Origin: Flavobacteriales bacterium
GTDB taxonomy: Bacteria > Bacteroidota > Bacteroidia > Flavobacteriales_E > Vicingaceae
DNA length: 64,000 nt
Assembly (NCBI GenBank): GCA_002401955.1
Contig: NVUQ01000008.1
Coordinates: 1-64,000 of the forward strand
Reading direction: 5' to 3'
A program made the translations under genes and the position numbers. The stretch's first letter is position 1; the number at the start of each line of letters is the position of its first letter. A model generated the notes under the pieces. It saw only the letters and a program-made list of their open reading frames with translations, did no database searches and was not told where the DNA came from. Positions 9,723 to 19,086 of the stretch are shown here, piece after piece.

Positions 9723-10646
9723 TTAACGATAAAAGTTATGTCTGAATATTTTTAAGAAATCTTCAGGAACTTTAGTTTCAAATTCCATTAGTTTTTCTGT
9801 TGCAGGATGGATAAAACTGATCTTTCTTAAATGAACTGCTGTTCTGTTTATTGGGTTTTCTTTTGATTCATATTTTTTATCCCCTAAAATAGGATGACCA
9901 ATACTTTTTAAATGAACTCTTAATTGGTTTTTACGCTCAGTTTCTTGTGTAGCTTCCAACATAGTGTAGAATTCATTCTTCTTTATCACGTTATAATTTG
10001 TGAGTGCCAACTTCCCTAATTTAGGATTGTTTCCAGAATAAACAATTAGTGCTTTACTTTCATTTAAGTAAGATTTAATGGTTTTAGTGTCTTCTTCAAT
10101 TGTTCCTTCGGTAACTGCTAAATACAAATTTTTAGAAAAAGTATCTGCCCAACTTCCTTTTAAATCAACTTGAGTTTGTTTGTTTTTGGCAAAAACCATT
10201 AAACCAGAAGCTTCTCTATCTAATCTATGAATAACAAATAATCGTGCAATAGGGTTTAATTGTTGAATATGATTCGTTACAATTCTGTAAACAGTTTGCT
10301 TTTTTTCCTTTTCAGAACCGATAGAAAGTAAGCCGCTTTTTTTATCAATAACGATGATGTCATCATCTTCAAAAATAACTTTAACTCCCTCGTATTTTTC
10401 TTTCATAAAAGCACCATCCCAATTTACGGTTACTTCATCACCTGGTTTTAATGGGTGGTTATGTTGAGTAATAATTTCCTTACCAACCTTAAACTGCTTA
10501 TGAGTTAACATTGATTTCATTTTATTACGACTTTTCTCTTTTATGGTAGCCAATAAAAAAACAAGTAACTCAGTATCTTCAGTTACTTTGAAAGTACTGT
10601 GTCTGTTTTTTTTAAATTTTCTTTTGGGATTAAATTTCTTAGCCAT
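9723..10646 (-). CDS. RluA-family RNA pseudouridine synthase
   Basis: S4-like N-term, IHRLDREASGLMVFAK catalytic motif, HLRKISFIHP C-term; likely start MAKKFNPKRK. Confidence 0.88.
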   Translation of the reverse strand: MAKKFNPKRKFKKNRHSTFKVTEDTELLVFLLATIKEKSRNKMKSMLTHKQFKVGKEIITQHNHPLKPGDEVTVNWDGAFMKEKYEGVKVIFEDDDIIVIDKKSGLLSIGSEKEKKQTVYRIVTNHIQQLNPIARLFVIHRLDREASGLMVFAKNKQTQVDLKGSWADTFSKNLYLAVTEGTIEEDTKTIKSYLNESKALIVYSGNNPKLGKLALTNYNVIKKNEFYTMLEATQETERKNQLRVHLKSIGHPILGDKKYESKENPINRTAVHLRKISFIHPATEKLMEFETKVPEDFLKIFRHNFYR

Positions 10647-10829
10647 TTTGTTAGAGATTTGCGTTGCGAAATTAATCAATTTTGAGTCTAAAAATAGAAT
10701 TGAATTGATTGTGATTCTGAACAATATTTTATTTCCGGTTTATCGGGATAATAAAATGAGGTAAAGAATCTTTTTAGATACTTTATTTAGCATGACAAAA
10801 AGATGAAATTTTATTGTAAGCAGTTGTTT

Positions 10830-10932
10830 GCGTTAAGGATAGTAGTGGCATCCTTTTTTCTCCTTTTTCGTTTCGGCTCCGATCAACGTGCAAGGAGAAA
10901 AAAGATAGAACGGATAGCCTGTTAAAACGCCC
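10830..10932. repeat. Structured intergenic element (putative conserved RNA/repeat)
   Basis: gcgtt...aacgc outer arms; perfect 13-bp stem cttttttctcctt/aaggagaaaaaag; motifs aaggatagtagtggcatcc and gatagaacggatagcc. Confidence 0.5.
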
Positions 10933-11088
10933 AGATAATTTTACTCTTAACAAATCATAAAAAATACTAAATAGACTTATTCTTCTTTGTAACTTTGAGA
11001 CCTTAATTTTTATGAAAAAGAAGAGATAAGAATTCAGAAGGAAGTTTAAGCACTTTAAACTTTTGACTTGTCAACTTTTAACTTATTT

Positions 11089-12957
11089 ATGTCTGATATT
11101 ATAAAATTATTACCTGATGCGGTTGCCAATCAAATTGCGGCAGGAGAAGTTATTCAACGCCCGGCAAGTGCTGTTAAAGAATTGCTTGAAAATGCGATTG
11201 ATGCAGGATCAGATAATATTTCTTTGGTAATAAAAGATGCAGGTAAAGCATTAATACAAGTAATTGATAACGGTTTTGGAATGTCTGAAACGGATGCTCG
11301 TTTGAGTTTTGAGAGACATGCGACTTCTAAAATTGCAACTGCGGATGATTTATTTAATTTAAATACGAAAGGTTTTAGGGGGGAAGCTTTGGCTTCGATA
11401 GCTGCAATTGCTCAGGTAGAGTTGAAAACTAGAGTAGAGGGAAATGATTTAGGAACTCAAATTTTAATTGAGGGAAGTCAGGTAAAAGAGCAAGAGCTTT
11501 GTAGTACTGCTAAAGGGACTTCGTTTTCAATTAAAAATTTGTTTTTTAATGTTCCTGCCAGAAGAAATTTTTTAAAATCTAATCCTGTTGAGATCAAGCA
11601 TATTATTGAAGAATTTCAACGTGTAGCGATGGTGCATGCTGATATTTCTTTTAGCATGTATAATAATGGTAACGAAGTTTTCAATTTGAAAAAAGGAAGT
11701 TTTAGACAACGTATTGTCGGAATTTTTGGAGATAAAGTTAATCAGAAACTGGTTCCGGTAGAAGAGAATACAGACATTGTGAGTGTAGTTGGTTTTGTTG
11801 GTAAGCCTGAGTTTGCGAAGAAAACAAGAGGTGAACAGTACTTTTTTGTGAATGATCGTTTTATTAAGAATGCTTATTTAAACCACGCAGTAAATAATGC
11901 TTTTGATCAATTATTGAGTAAAGATCAACATCCTTCTTACTTTTTAAAATTAACGATAGATCCTGCAAAAATTGATATTAACATTCATCCAACAAAAACG
12001 GAAATTAAGTTTGAGGATGAACGTTCTATCTATGCGATAATTAGAACTGCTGTTAAGCAAGCTTTAGGGAAACATAATATTTCACCAACATTAGATTTTG
12101 AGCAGGAATCGAGTTTTAATGTGCCTTTAATGAAGAGCTCAGATACGATTAAAGCGCCCACAATTAAAGTGAATCAGGATTATAATCCTTTTGAGACTAA
12201 AACGGTTTCGCCATCAGTTAATACTAATAATAGAAGTTTTGCTAAACAATCTACAGAAAAATGGGAATCGCTTTATTCTGATTTTGAAAAAGACACTTCA
12301 GAAATAATTGAGCATAAACAAGAAAAAGAAGAACAAAAAGTTATTTCTCCAGATTGGGATAATGAAGAATCTTCGAGTTTTGTTGAGTCTGATAAGCAGA
12401 CTTTAATTCAATTACATTCTAAATATATCTTAGCTCAATTAAAAACAGGGAGTTTAATTATTGATCAAGAAAGAGCACATACCCGTATTTTATTTGAAAG
12501 TTACATTCAAAATTTTGCTAAAGGACAAGGAATTACGCAACAATTGTTGTTTCCTGAAACGCTTGATTTTACAACTGCCGATGCAGAGCTGTTAAACGAA
12601 TTACAAACAGAGATTAAACAACTAGGTTTTGATTTTGAGAAAATGGGTAAAAGTAGCTTTGTTGTTTCTGGTGTTCCGGTAGAATTGAAAGAGCAAAATG
12701 TTAAGAAAATTATAGAAGGGTTGTTGGAACAATTTAAACTCAACGAAAGTGAGTTGAAATTGAAAAAACACGAAAATTTAGCCATTTCTATGGCGAGAAG
12801 TGCGAGTGTTAAAACAGGAAAAAAGCTTTCTTACGAAGAAATGAAAGCTTTAGTGGATGAATTGTTCTCTTGCGAAATGCCTTACAGTTTACCTAATGGA
12901 AAACCAACAACTATCACATTAAATTTAGAAGATTTAAACCAACAATTTGATTATTAA
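11089..12957 (+). CDS. mutL: DNA mismatch repair endonuclease MutL
   Basis: MSDIIKLLPDAVANQIAAGEVIQRPASAVKELLENAIDAG, GFRGEAL motif. Confidence 0.97.
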   Translation: MSDIIKLLPDAVANQIAAGEVIQRPASAVKELLENAIDAGSDNISLVIKDAGKALIQVIDNGFGMSETDARLSFERHATSKIATADDLFNLNTKGFRGEALASIAAIAQVELKTRVEGNDLGTQILIEGSQVKEQELCSTAKGTSFSIKNLFFNVPARRNFLKSNPVEIKHIIEEFQRVAMVHADISFSMYNNGNEVFNLKKGSFRQRIVGIFGDKVNQKLVPVEENTDIVSVVGFVGKPEFAKKTRGEQYFFVNDRFIKNAYLNHAVNNAFDQLLSKDQHPSYFLKLTIDPAKIDINIHPTKTEIKFEDERSIYAIIRTAVKQALGKHNISPTLDFEQESSFNVPLMKSSDTIKAPTIKVNQDYNPFETKTVSPSVNTNNRSFAKQSTEKWESLYSDFEKDTSEIIEHKQEKEEQKVISPDWDNEESSSFVESDKQTLIQLHSKYILAQLKTGSLIIDQERAHTRILFESYIQNFAKGQGITQQLLFPETLDFTTADAELLNELQTEIKQLGFDFEKMGKSSFVVSGVPVELKEQNVKKIIEGLLEQFKLNESELKLKKHENLAISMARSASVKTGKKLSYEEMKALVDELFSCEMPYSLPNGKPTTITLNLEDLNQQFDY

Positions 12958-12959
12958 TT

Positions 12960-13718
12960 TTGAATTTTAGAAACATACCTCCAGTTGTAAAGAATCTATT
13001 AATTATTAATGGGTTATTTTATTTGGCTAGTATTCTTTTGTACAACAATGCTAAAATAAACTTGGCAGACTATTTAGGGTTACACTATTGGGGAAGCGAT
13101 GGGTTCAAATCATTTCAAATTGTGACTCATATGTTTATGCATAGTTTTATTGATTTTCAAGATGGGTCTATCGCTTTTTCACATATATTGATGAATATGT
13201 TTGGTTTATGGATGTTTGGGAGTACATTAGAAGGAATTTGGGGAGGGAAAAAGTTTTTAATTTTTTATATGATTGCAGGTCTAGGTGCTGCCGCTGTTCA
13301 ATTAATAATGATACATTTTAGATTACAACAATTTCATTCTGAGTTATCTCCTGAATTAATTCAGCATGTTTATGATAATGGATATCAGGCGTTAATGGAG
13401 TTTAAAAATTATACGGATCCTGTTGCCAAACAGTTTAACTCATTGCTAAATTCCAAAATGGTTGGAGCTTCTGGTGCTCTTTATGGTATTCTTGTTGGTT
13501 TTGGAGTATTATTTCCAAATACAGAGTTGATGTTAATTTTTGTTCCCGTTCCTGTAAAAGCAAAATATTTTATTCCCGTCCTCATTTTGATTGATTTATT
13601 TTTGGGAATTGGAAATTTCTCTTGGGATCCAATTGCTCATTTCGCTCATTTAGGAGGAGCATTGGCAGGGTTTATCTTAATACAAATGTGGAAAAAAGAT
13701 AGAGGAACTTTTTATTGA
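12960..13718 (+). CDS. Rhomboid family intramembrane serine protease (TTG start)
   Basis: MVGASGALYG catalytic GxSG, HLGGALAGF; immediately downstream of mutL. Confidence 0.9.
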   Translation: MNFRNIPPVVKNLLIINGLFYLASILLYNNAKINLADYLGLHYWGSDGFKSFQIVTHMFMHSFIDFQDGSIAFSHILMNMFGLWMFGSTLEGIWGGKKFLIFYMIAGLGAAAVQLIMIHFRLQQFHSELSPELIQHVYDNGYQALMEFKNYTDPVAKQFNSLLNSKMVGASGALYGILVGFGVLFPNTELMLIFVPVPVKAKYFIPVLILIDLFLGIGNFSWDPIAHFAHLGGALAGFILIQMWKKDRGTFY

Positions 13719-13727
13719 GTTAAAACT

Positions 13728-13816
13728 GTCATACCGACCGAAGCGGAGGTATCTTTTGAAATAGATACAATAAGTTAAAAGATTCCTCTGTTCCGCTGTG
13801 CTTCAATCGGAATGAC
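13728..13816. repeat. Imperfect inverted repeat, Bacteroidota 'gtcatnccga...gaggaatct' type
   Basis: gtcataccgaccgaagcggaggtatctttt ... aaaagattcctctgttccgctgtgcttcaatcggaatgac. Confidence 0.6.
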
Positions 13817-13836
13817 ATAAATATTAGAAAAAACAA

Positions 13837-14730
13837 ATGAATCCATTTATACAAGACATAAAAAACCAATATAAAAACGGTTCGGTTTTAATAAAACTCA
13901 TTTTTGTTAATGTAGCTGTATTTCTTATGGTTAATGTAATAGGTAGTTTATTACATTTATTCAATTTAGGAGATGGCGTTTCAATGTTTGTAAATTGGCT
14001 TGCACTTCCAGCTGATTTTTCCATATTGATATTAAAGCCCTGGACATTAATTAGCTATATGTTTTTGCATGAGGGTTTATGGCATTTACTCATGAATATG
14101 CTAGTGCTTTATTTTGGAAGTCAAATTTTCTTACAGTTTTTAAATGAGAAAAAAATGCTAATAACCTATTTGTTAGGTGGTTTGTCAGGAGGTTTATTAT
14201 ATATATTAGCATTTAATATTTTCCCAGTTTTTAGTAATGTTTTACAAATATCTATTGCACTTGGGGCATCGGCTTCTGTTATGGCAGTATTAATTGCTGC
14301 GGCAACGTATGTTCCTAATTTTGTTGTGCGATTAGTTTTTCTTGGAAATGTAAAGTTAAAGTACATCGCTATGGTTTACTTTGTATTGGATATTGTTAGT
14401 ATAAGGGGTGCAAATTCAGGTGGACATATTGCCCATATTGGTGGGGCATTATTTGGTTATTTCTTTATCCAACAATTAAAAAAAGGCAAAGATTTTACTT
14501 TAGGATTTAGTCGTTTTTTAGATTATTTAAGTATGTTTTTTAAACCGCGTAAAAAAATGAAAGTGGTTTACAAAAAACAGACTAAAACAAAGACTGATCA
14601 GGCGTATAATAATCAAAAAGTAGCCAATCAAAAAAAAGTTGATATCATTTTAGATAAGATTTCCAAATCTGGTTACGATAGTTTATCAGCAGAAGAAAAA
14701 GCAATTTTGTTTGATGCGAGTAAAAAATAG
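13837..14730 (+). CDS. Rhomboid family intramembrane serine protease (second copy)
   Basis: ALGASASVMAVL and HIAHIGGALFGYF motifs, GWHLLMNM-type segment. Confidence 0.88.
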   Translation: MNPFIQDIKNQYKNGSVLIKLIFVNVAVFLMVNVIGSLLHLFNLGDGVSMFVNWLALPADFSILILKPWTLISYMFLHEGLWHLLMNMLVLYFGSQIFLQFLNEKKMLITYLLGGLSGGLLYILAFNIFPVFSNVLQISIALGASASVMAVLIAAATYVPNFVVRLVFLGNVKLKYIAMVYFVLDIVSIRGANSGGHIAHIGGALFGYFFIQQLKKGKDFTLGFSRFLDYLSMFFKPRKKMKVVYKKQTKTKTDQAYNNQKVANQKKVDIILDKISKSGYDSLSAEEKAILFDASKK

Positions 14731-14778
14731 TATATAGTTGTTGGTATTTGGTGTATAGTTTATGGAAAAAGTATTTTA

Positions 14779-14848
14779 CACTAAACACTAAACACTAAAC
14801 ACTAAACACTAAACACTAAACACTAAACACTAAACACTAAACACTAAA
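14779..14848. repeat. Heptanucleotide tandem array (CACTAAA)x10
   Basis: Ten exact 7-bp units read directly, between convergent rhomboid and uvrB genes. Confidence 0.97.
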
Positions 14849-14854
14849 CACCAA

Positions 14855-16858
14855 TCAGAGCATCTTTTTCAATTCCATCATTTCATCACGTAAACGAGCA
14901 GCCTCAATAAAATCTTCTTCTTTAGCCGCTTTTTTCATTTTACGCTCAGTTTCTTTTAATAGTTTTTCGATTTGCTCTTTATTCATGTATTTTACAACAG
15001 GGTCTGCTGCAATACTTGGATGTTCGGTAATTGCTTCAATATCGTAAGCTTCTTCAATTACTTTAGTTTGTCCTAAAATTTGTTTTTTAGATTTGTTCAA
15101 ACCTTGTGGAGTAATTCCATGCTCGGCATTGTAATATACTTGCTTCTCTCTTCTACGATTGGTTTCATCAATAGTTTTTTGCATGGATTTGGTAATCTTA
15201 TCAGCATACATAATAACAACACCATTTACATTACGGGCAGCTCTACCAGCTGTTTGAGTTAAGGAACGTTCCGACCGTAAAAAACCTTCTTTATCTGCAT
15301 CTAAAATAGCAACTAAAGATACTTCGGGTAAATCTAAACCTTCACGTAAAAGATTTACTCCTATTAGCACATCAAAAGTTCCTAAACGCAATTCTCGTAA
15401 AATTTCTACTCTATCTAATGTATCTACTTCAGAGTGTATATATCTACAACGGATTCCAGCATTATCAAAGTATTTGTCTAACTCTTCAGCCATTCGTTTA
15501 GTTAGTGTAGTAACTAAAACGCGTTCATCTTTTTCTGCTCTAATGGTAATTTCTTCCATTAAATCATCAATCTGATTTAAGCTCGGTCGAATCTCAATTT
15601 CAGGTTCTAATAATCCTGTTGGTCTAATAATTTGTTCAATAATTATTCCTTCAGATTGTTCTAATTCATAATCTGCAGGGGTGGCACTTAAATAAACTAC
15701 TTGATTGATTATAGAAGAAAATTCTTCAAATTTTAAAGGTCTATTATCCATTGCTGAAGGCAAACGAAAACCATATTCTACTAAATTTTGTTTACGAGAA
15801 CGATCGCCACCATACATCGCTCCAATTTGCGAAACAGTTACATGGCTTTCGTCAATTACCATTAAGAAATCCTTCGGAAAATAATCCAATAAACAGAAAG
15901 GTCTTGAACCCTCAGATCTTCTATCGAAATAACGAGAATAGTTCTCAATTCCAGAGCAATATCCTAGTTCTCGCATCATTTCTAAATCATAAGTTACACG
16001 GTCTTCCAATCGTTTTGCTTCTATATGTTTACCAATCTCTTTGTAATAAGTTATTTGCTTTACTAAATCATCTTGTATTTCGTGAATTGCACCTTGCATT
16101 CTATCTTTAGTGGTGTTAAAAATACTAGCAGGGTAAATGTTGAGGTAGTCAAATTCTTCTAGGGTATTTCCGTTAATTGGGTCAAAAGATTCAATTTCCT
16201 CAATTTCATCACCAAAAAAGTAAATACGATAAGCTATTTCTGCATAAGCAGGATAAATATCAACAGTATCTCCTTTTACCCTAAAATTTCCTCGCTGAAA
16301 ATCACTTTCGGTTCTAGAGTATAATGCTTGAACTAACTCTAATAAAAACTTATTTCTACTAATTACATCTCCAGTTTTTATTTTAACAATATTGTCCTGA
16401 AAATCTTCTGGATTACCAATTCCATAAATACATGATACTGAAGCAATAACAATAACATCTTGCCTGCCAGAAAGGAGAGAAGTAGTCGTACTTAAACGTA
16501 ACTTTTCAATCTCATCGTTGATAGACATATCTTTTTCTATGTAGGTATCAGTTACAGGTAAATAAGCTTCGGGTTGATAATAATCGTAATAAGATACAAA
16601 ATACTCGACAGCATTATTAGGGAAAAACTGTTTAAACTCTCCATAAAGCTGGGCAGCTAGCGTTTTATTGTGACTTAAAATTAATGTTGGTCGTTGAGTT
16701 TTTTCAATAACATTGGCTATGGTAAATGTTTTACCAGAACCGGTAACACCTAAAAGTGTTTGCGCTTTAGCTCCCGAATTAACACCTTCAGTAAGCTGTC
16801 TGATCGCTTCTGGCTGATCTCCAGTAGGTTTAAAGTCTGATACAATTTTAAAAGGCAT
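14855..16858 (-). CDS. uvrB: Excinuclease ABC subunit UvrB
   Basis: FKPTGDQPEAI, LLGVTGSGKTFTIANVI, YFVSYYDYYQPEAYLP. Confidence 0.98.
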   Translation of the reverse strand: MPFKIVSDFKPTGDQPEAIRQLTEGVNSGAKAQTLLGVTGSGKTFTIANVIEKTQRPTLILSHNKTLAAQLYGEFKQFFPNNAVEYFVSYYDYYQPEAYLPVTDTYIEKDMSINDEIEKLRLSTTTSLLSGRQDVIVIASVSCIYGIGNPEDFQDNIVKIKTGDVISRNKFLLELVQALYSRTESDFQRGNFRVKGDTVDIYPAYAEIAYRIYFFGDEIEEIESFDPINGNTLEEFDYLNIYPASIFNTTKDRMQGAIHEIQDDLVKQITYYKEIGKHIEAKRLEDRVTYDLEMMRELGYCSGIENYSRYFDRRSEGSRPFCLLDYFPKDFLMVIDESHVTVSQIGAMYGGDRSRKQNLVEYGFRLPSAMDNRPLKFEEFSSIINQVVYLSATPADYELEQSEGIIIEQIIRPTGLLEPEIEIRPSLNQIDDLMEEITIRAEKDERVLVTTLTKRMAEELDKYFDNAGIRCRYIHSEVDTLDRVEILRELRLGTFDVLIGVNLLREGLDLPEVSLVAILDADKEGFLRSERSLTQTAGRAARNVNGVVIMYADKITKSMQKTIDETNRRREKQVYYNAEHGITPQGLNKSKKQILGQTKVIEEAYDIEAITEHPSIAADPVVKYMNKEQIEKLLKETERKMKKAAKEEDFIEAARLRDEMMELKKML

Positions 16859-16997
16859 GTTGTAAAGTTACTTCTTTTACGATTTATTACAATTTGTTTT
16901 GATAAGAGAAAAAACGTTACAATATTTAAGATATCTTTTTGAAGATGTTAAACCATTTTAGCGTATTAAAATCAGATGATTATATTTGAGGGATTAA

Positions 16998-18296
16998 ATG
17001 AAAAAAGTAATTATTATAACATATTATTGGCCACCAATGGGAGGTGGGGGAGTGCAACGTTGGTTAAAAACGACTAAATACTTACGTGAGTATGGTTGGG
17101 AACCAGTAATTTTTACCACAGAAAACGGTGAGGCATCTGTTGTAGATGAAGGGATGTTGAAGCAAATACCTAAAGGGGTAGAGACTTTACGAGTGCCTAT
17201 TTGGGAGCCTTTTGCGTTGTATAAAAAGCTTACTGGTAAAAAGAAAGAAGAAAAATTGACTCCAGGAACTGTTTCTGAAAAAGGGAATTCGTTGATACAA
17301 AATTTATCGGTTTGGGTTAGAGGAAATCTGTTTATACCTGATGCACGTAAATTTTGGATAAAACCTGCTTCTAAAGCTTTAAATAAATATTTAAAGCATA
17401 ATAAAGTGGATGCTATTGTTTCTACGGGGCCGCCACATACCACTCACATGATAGCGTTAAATGTGATTAAAAAACATAAGATTCCGTGGTTGGCAGATTT
17501 TAGAGATCCTTGGACTAATATTGATTTTTATCACAAACTAAAACTCACCAATTGGGCAGACAAAAAGCACAAACGTTTAGAGCAAGCTGTTTTAGATAAT
17601 GCCAACCAAGTACTTACTGTAAGTTGGAGCTGGGCAGAAGATTTTCATAAAATTTCTGACAGAATGCCAATGGTAATTACGAATGGTTACGATCCTGAGG
17701 ATTTTATTAAAGTAGGAACAGTAACATTAGATAAGAAGTTTACCATTACTCATGCAGGATCATTAAATGATGATAGAAACCCTCATGCTTTATGGAAAAC
17801 GTTAGCTGAGTTAAGTAAAGAAATAGAAGGTTTTTCTAATGATTTAGAAATTAAGTTTATTGGACAGGTTGCACCAATTGCTGTTCAAGAATTAACCCAA
17901 AATGGTTTAGATAAAAATCTTAATCTGATTGATAATTTGCCTCATAAAAAGGTGATTAACGAAATTATAAAATCTCAAGTATTATTGTTGCCATTAAATG
18001 ATACTCCTAATATTGATGGGGTAGTGCCAGGTAAATTATATGAATATATTGGTGCTAAACGACCAATTGTATGTATAGGAAAGCCAGATGGTGATGCTGC
18101 CAAAATAATTAACGAAACAGATGCTGGTAAAGTAAGTGATTTTAATGATGTAGAAACTCTAACTGAAACCATTAAATCTTATTACCAAGATTATAAAAAC
18201 AATAGTTTAACGGTTGATAGTAAAAATTATGAAAGGTACAGCCGTAAATTATTGGCTGGTCAAATAACAGAAGAGCTTAATAAGATTATAAATTAA
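16998..18296 (+). CDS. Glycosyltransferase, GT4-like
   Basis: MKKVIIITYYWPPMGGGGVQRW, LADFRDPWTN, KLYEYIGAKRPIV. Confidence 0.8.
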   Translation: MKKVIIITYYWPPMGGGGVQRWLKTTKYLREYGWEPVIFTTENGEASVVDEGMLKQIPKGVETLRVPIWEPFALYKKLTGKKKEEKLTPGTVSEKGNSLIQNLSVWVRGNLFIPDARKFWIKPASKALNKYLKHNKVDAIVSTGPPHTTHMIALNVIKKHKIPWLADFRDPWTNIDFYHKLKLTNWADKKHKRLEQAVLDNANQVLTVSWSWAEDFHKISDRMPMVITNGYDPEDFIKVGTVTLDKKFTITHAGSLNDDRNPHALWKTLAELSKEIEGFSNDLEIKFIGQVAPIAVQELTQNGLDKNLNLIDNLPHKKVINEIIKSQVLLLPLNDTPNIDGVVPGKLYEYIGAKRPIVCIGKPDGDAAKIINETDAGKVSDFNDVETLTETIKSYYQDYKNNSLTVDSKNYERYSRKLLAGQITEELNKIIN

Positions 18297-19053
18297 GGGT
18301 CTTGGCTTTATTCCAATAAACATCCATTTCTTCTAAACTCATTTCATTTAGTTCTTTACCTGCTTTTTTTGATTCAGATTCCAAGTATTGAAATCGTTTA
18401 ATAAATTTTTTATTTGTTTTTTCTAAAGCATCTTCAGGGTTAATGTTTAAAAAACGTCCGTAATTAATTAGTGAAAAAAGAACATCACCAAATTCAGCTT
18501 CTATTTTATCACTTTTGGCTTTTATTTCAACCTGAAGCTCTTCAATTTCTTCATTTACTTTATCCCAAACTTGCTCTTTATTATCCCAATCAAAGCCAAT
18601 TCCTCTAGCTTTATCTTGTATTCGTATTGCTTTAACAAGTGCAGGTAGTGATTTTGGAACACCTTCTAAAACAGATTTTTTTCCTTCTTTTAATTTTAAT
18701 TTTTCCCAGTTGGCTTTTACCTCTTCCTCATCAGCAACCTCAACATCCCCATAGATATGAGGGTGACGGTGAATTAGTTTTTCACAAATAGAATTAAGTA
18801 CATCAGTAATATCAAAAGTGTTGGTTTCTGAGGCTATTTTTGCGTAAAAAACAAGGTGTAGCATAACATCTCCTAGTTCTTTTTTTACTTCATCTAAGTC
18901 ATTTTCAATAATGGCATCGGTTAGTTCGTAAGTTTCTTCAATGGTTAAATGCCTTAAACTTTGCATGGTTTGTTTTTGGTCCCACGGACATTTTTCTCTT
19001 AATTCATCCATGATGGTTAATAACCTTTCGAAAGCAACTAATTTTTCATTCAT
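18286..19053 (-). CDS. mazG: Nucleoside triphosphate pyrophosphohydrolase MazG
   Basis: LREKCPWDQKQTMQSLRHLTIEETYELTDAI, repeated GDVLF/GDVMLH motifs. Confidence 0.95.
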   Translation of the reverse strand: MNEKLVAFERLLTIMDELREKCPWDQKQTMQSLRHLTIEETYELTDAIIENDLDEVKKELGDVMLHLVFYAKIASETNTFDITDVLNSICEKLIHRHPHIYGDVEVADEEEVKANWEKLKLKEGKKSVLEGVPKSLPALVKAIRIQDKARGIGFDWDNKEQVWDKVNEEIEELQVEIKAKSDKIEAEFGDVLFSLINYGRFLNINPEDALEKTNKKFIKRFQYLESESKKAGKELNEMSLEEMDVYWNKAKTLNL

Positions 19054-19086
19054 TGATTCAGCCAATTTTTATTCTAAATTTGTTTC

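Noticed and set aside
14779-14848. Possible CRISPR or telomere-like array
   Set aside because: 7-bp units without spacers, in the middle of an ordinary chromosomal segment; treated as a microsatellite-like array.
15751-16110. 119-aa plus-strand ORF
   Set aside because: Antisense to uvrB, whose reading is unambiguous.
17024-17443. 139-aa minus-strand ORF
   Set aside because: Antisense to a clear glycosyltransferase; no domain support.
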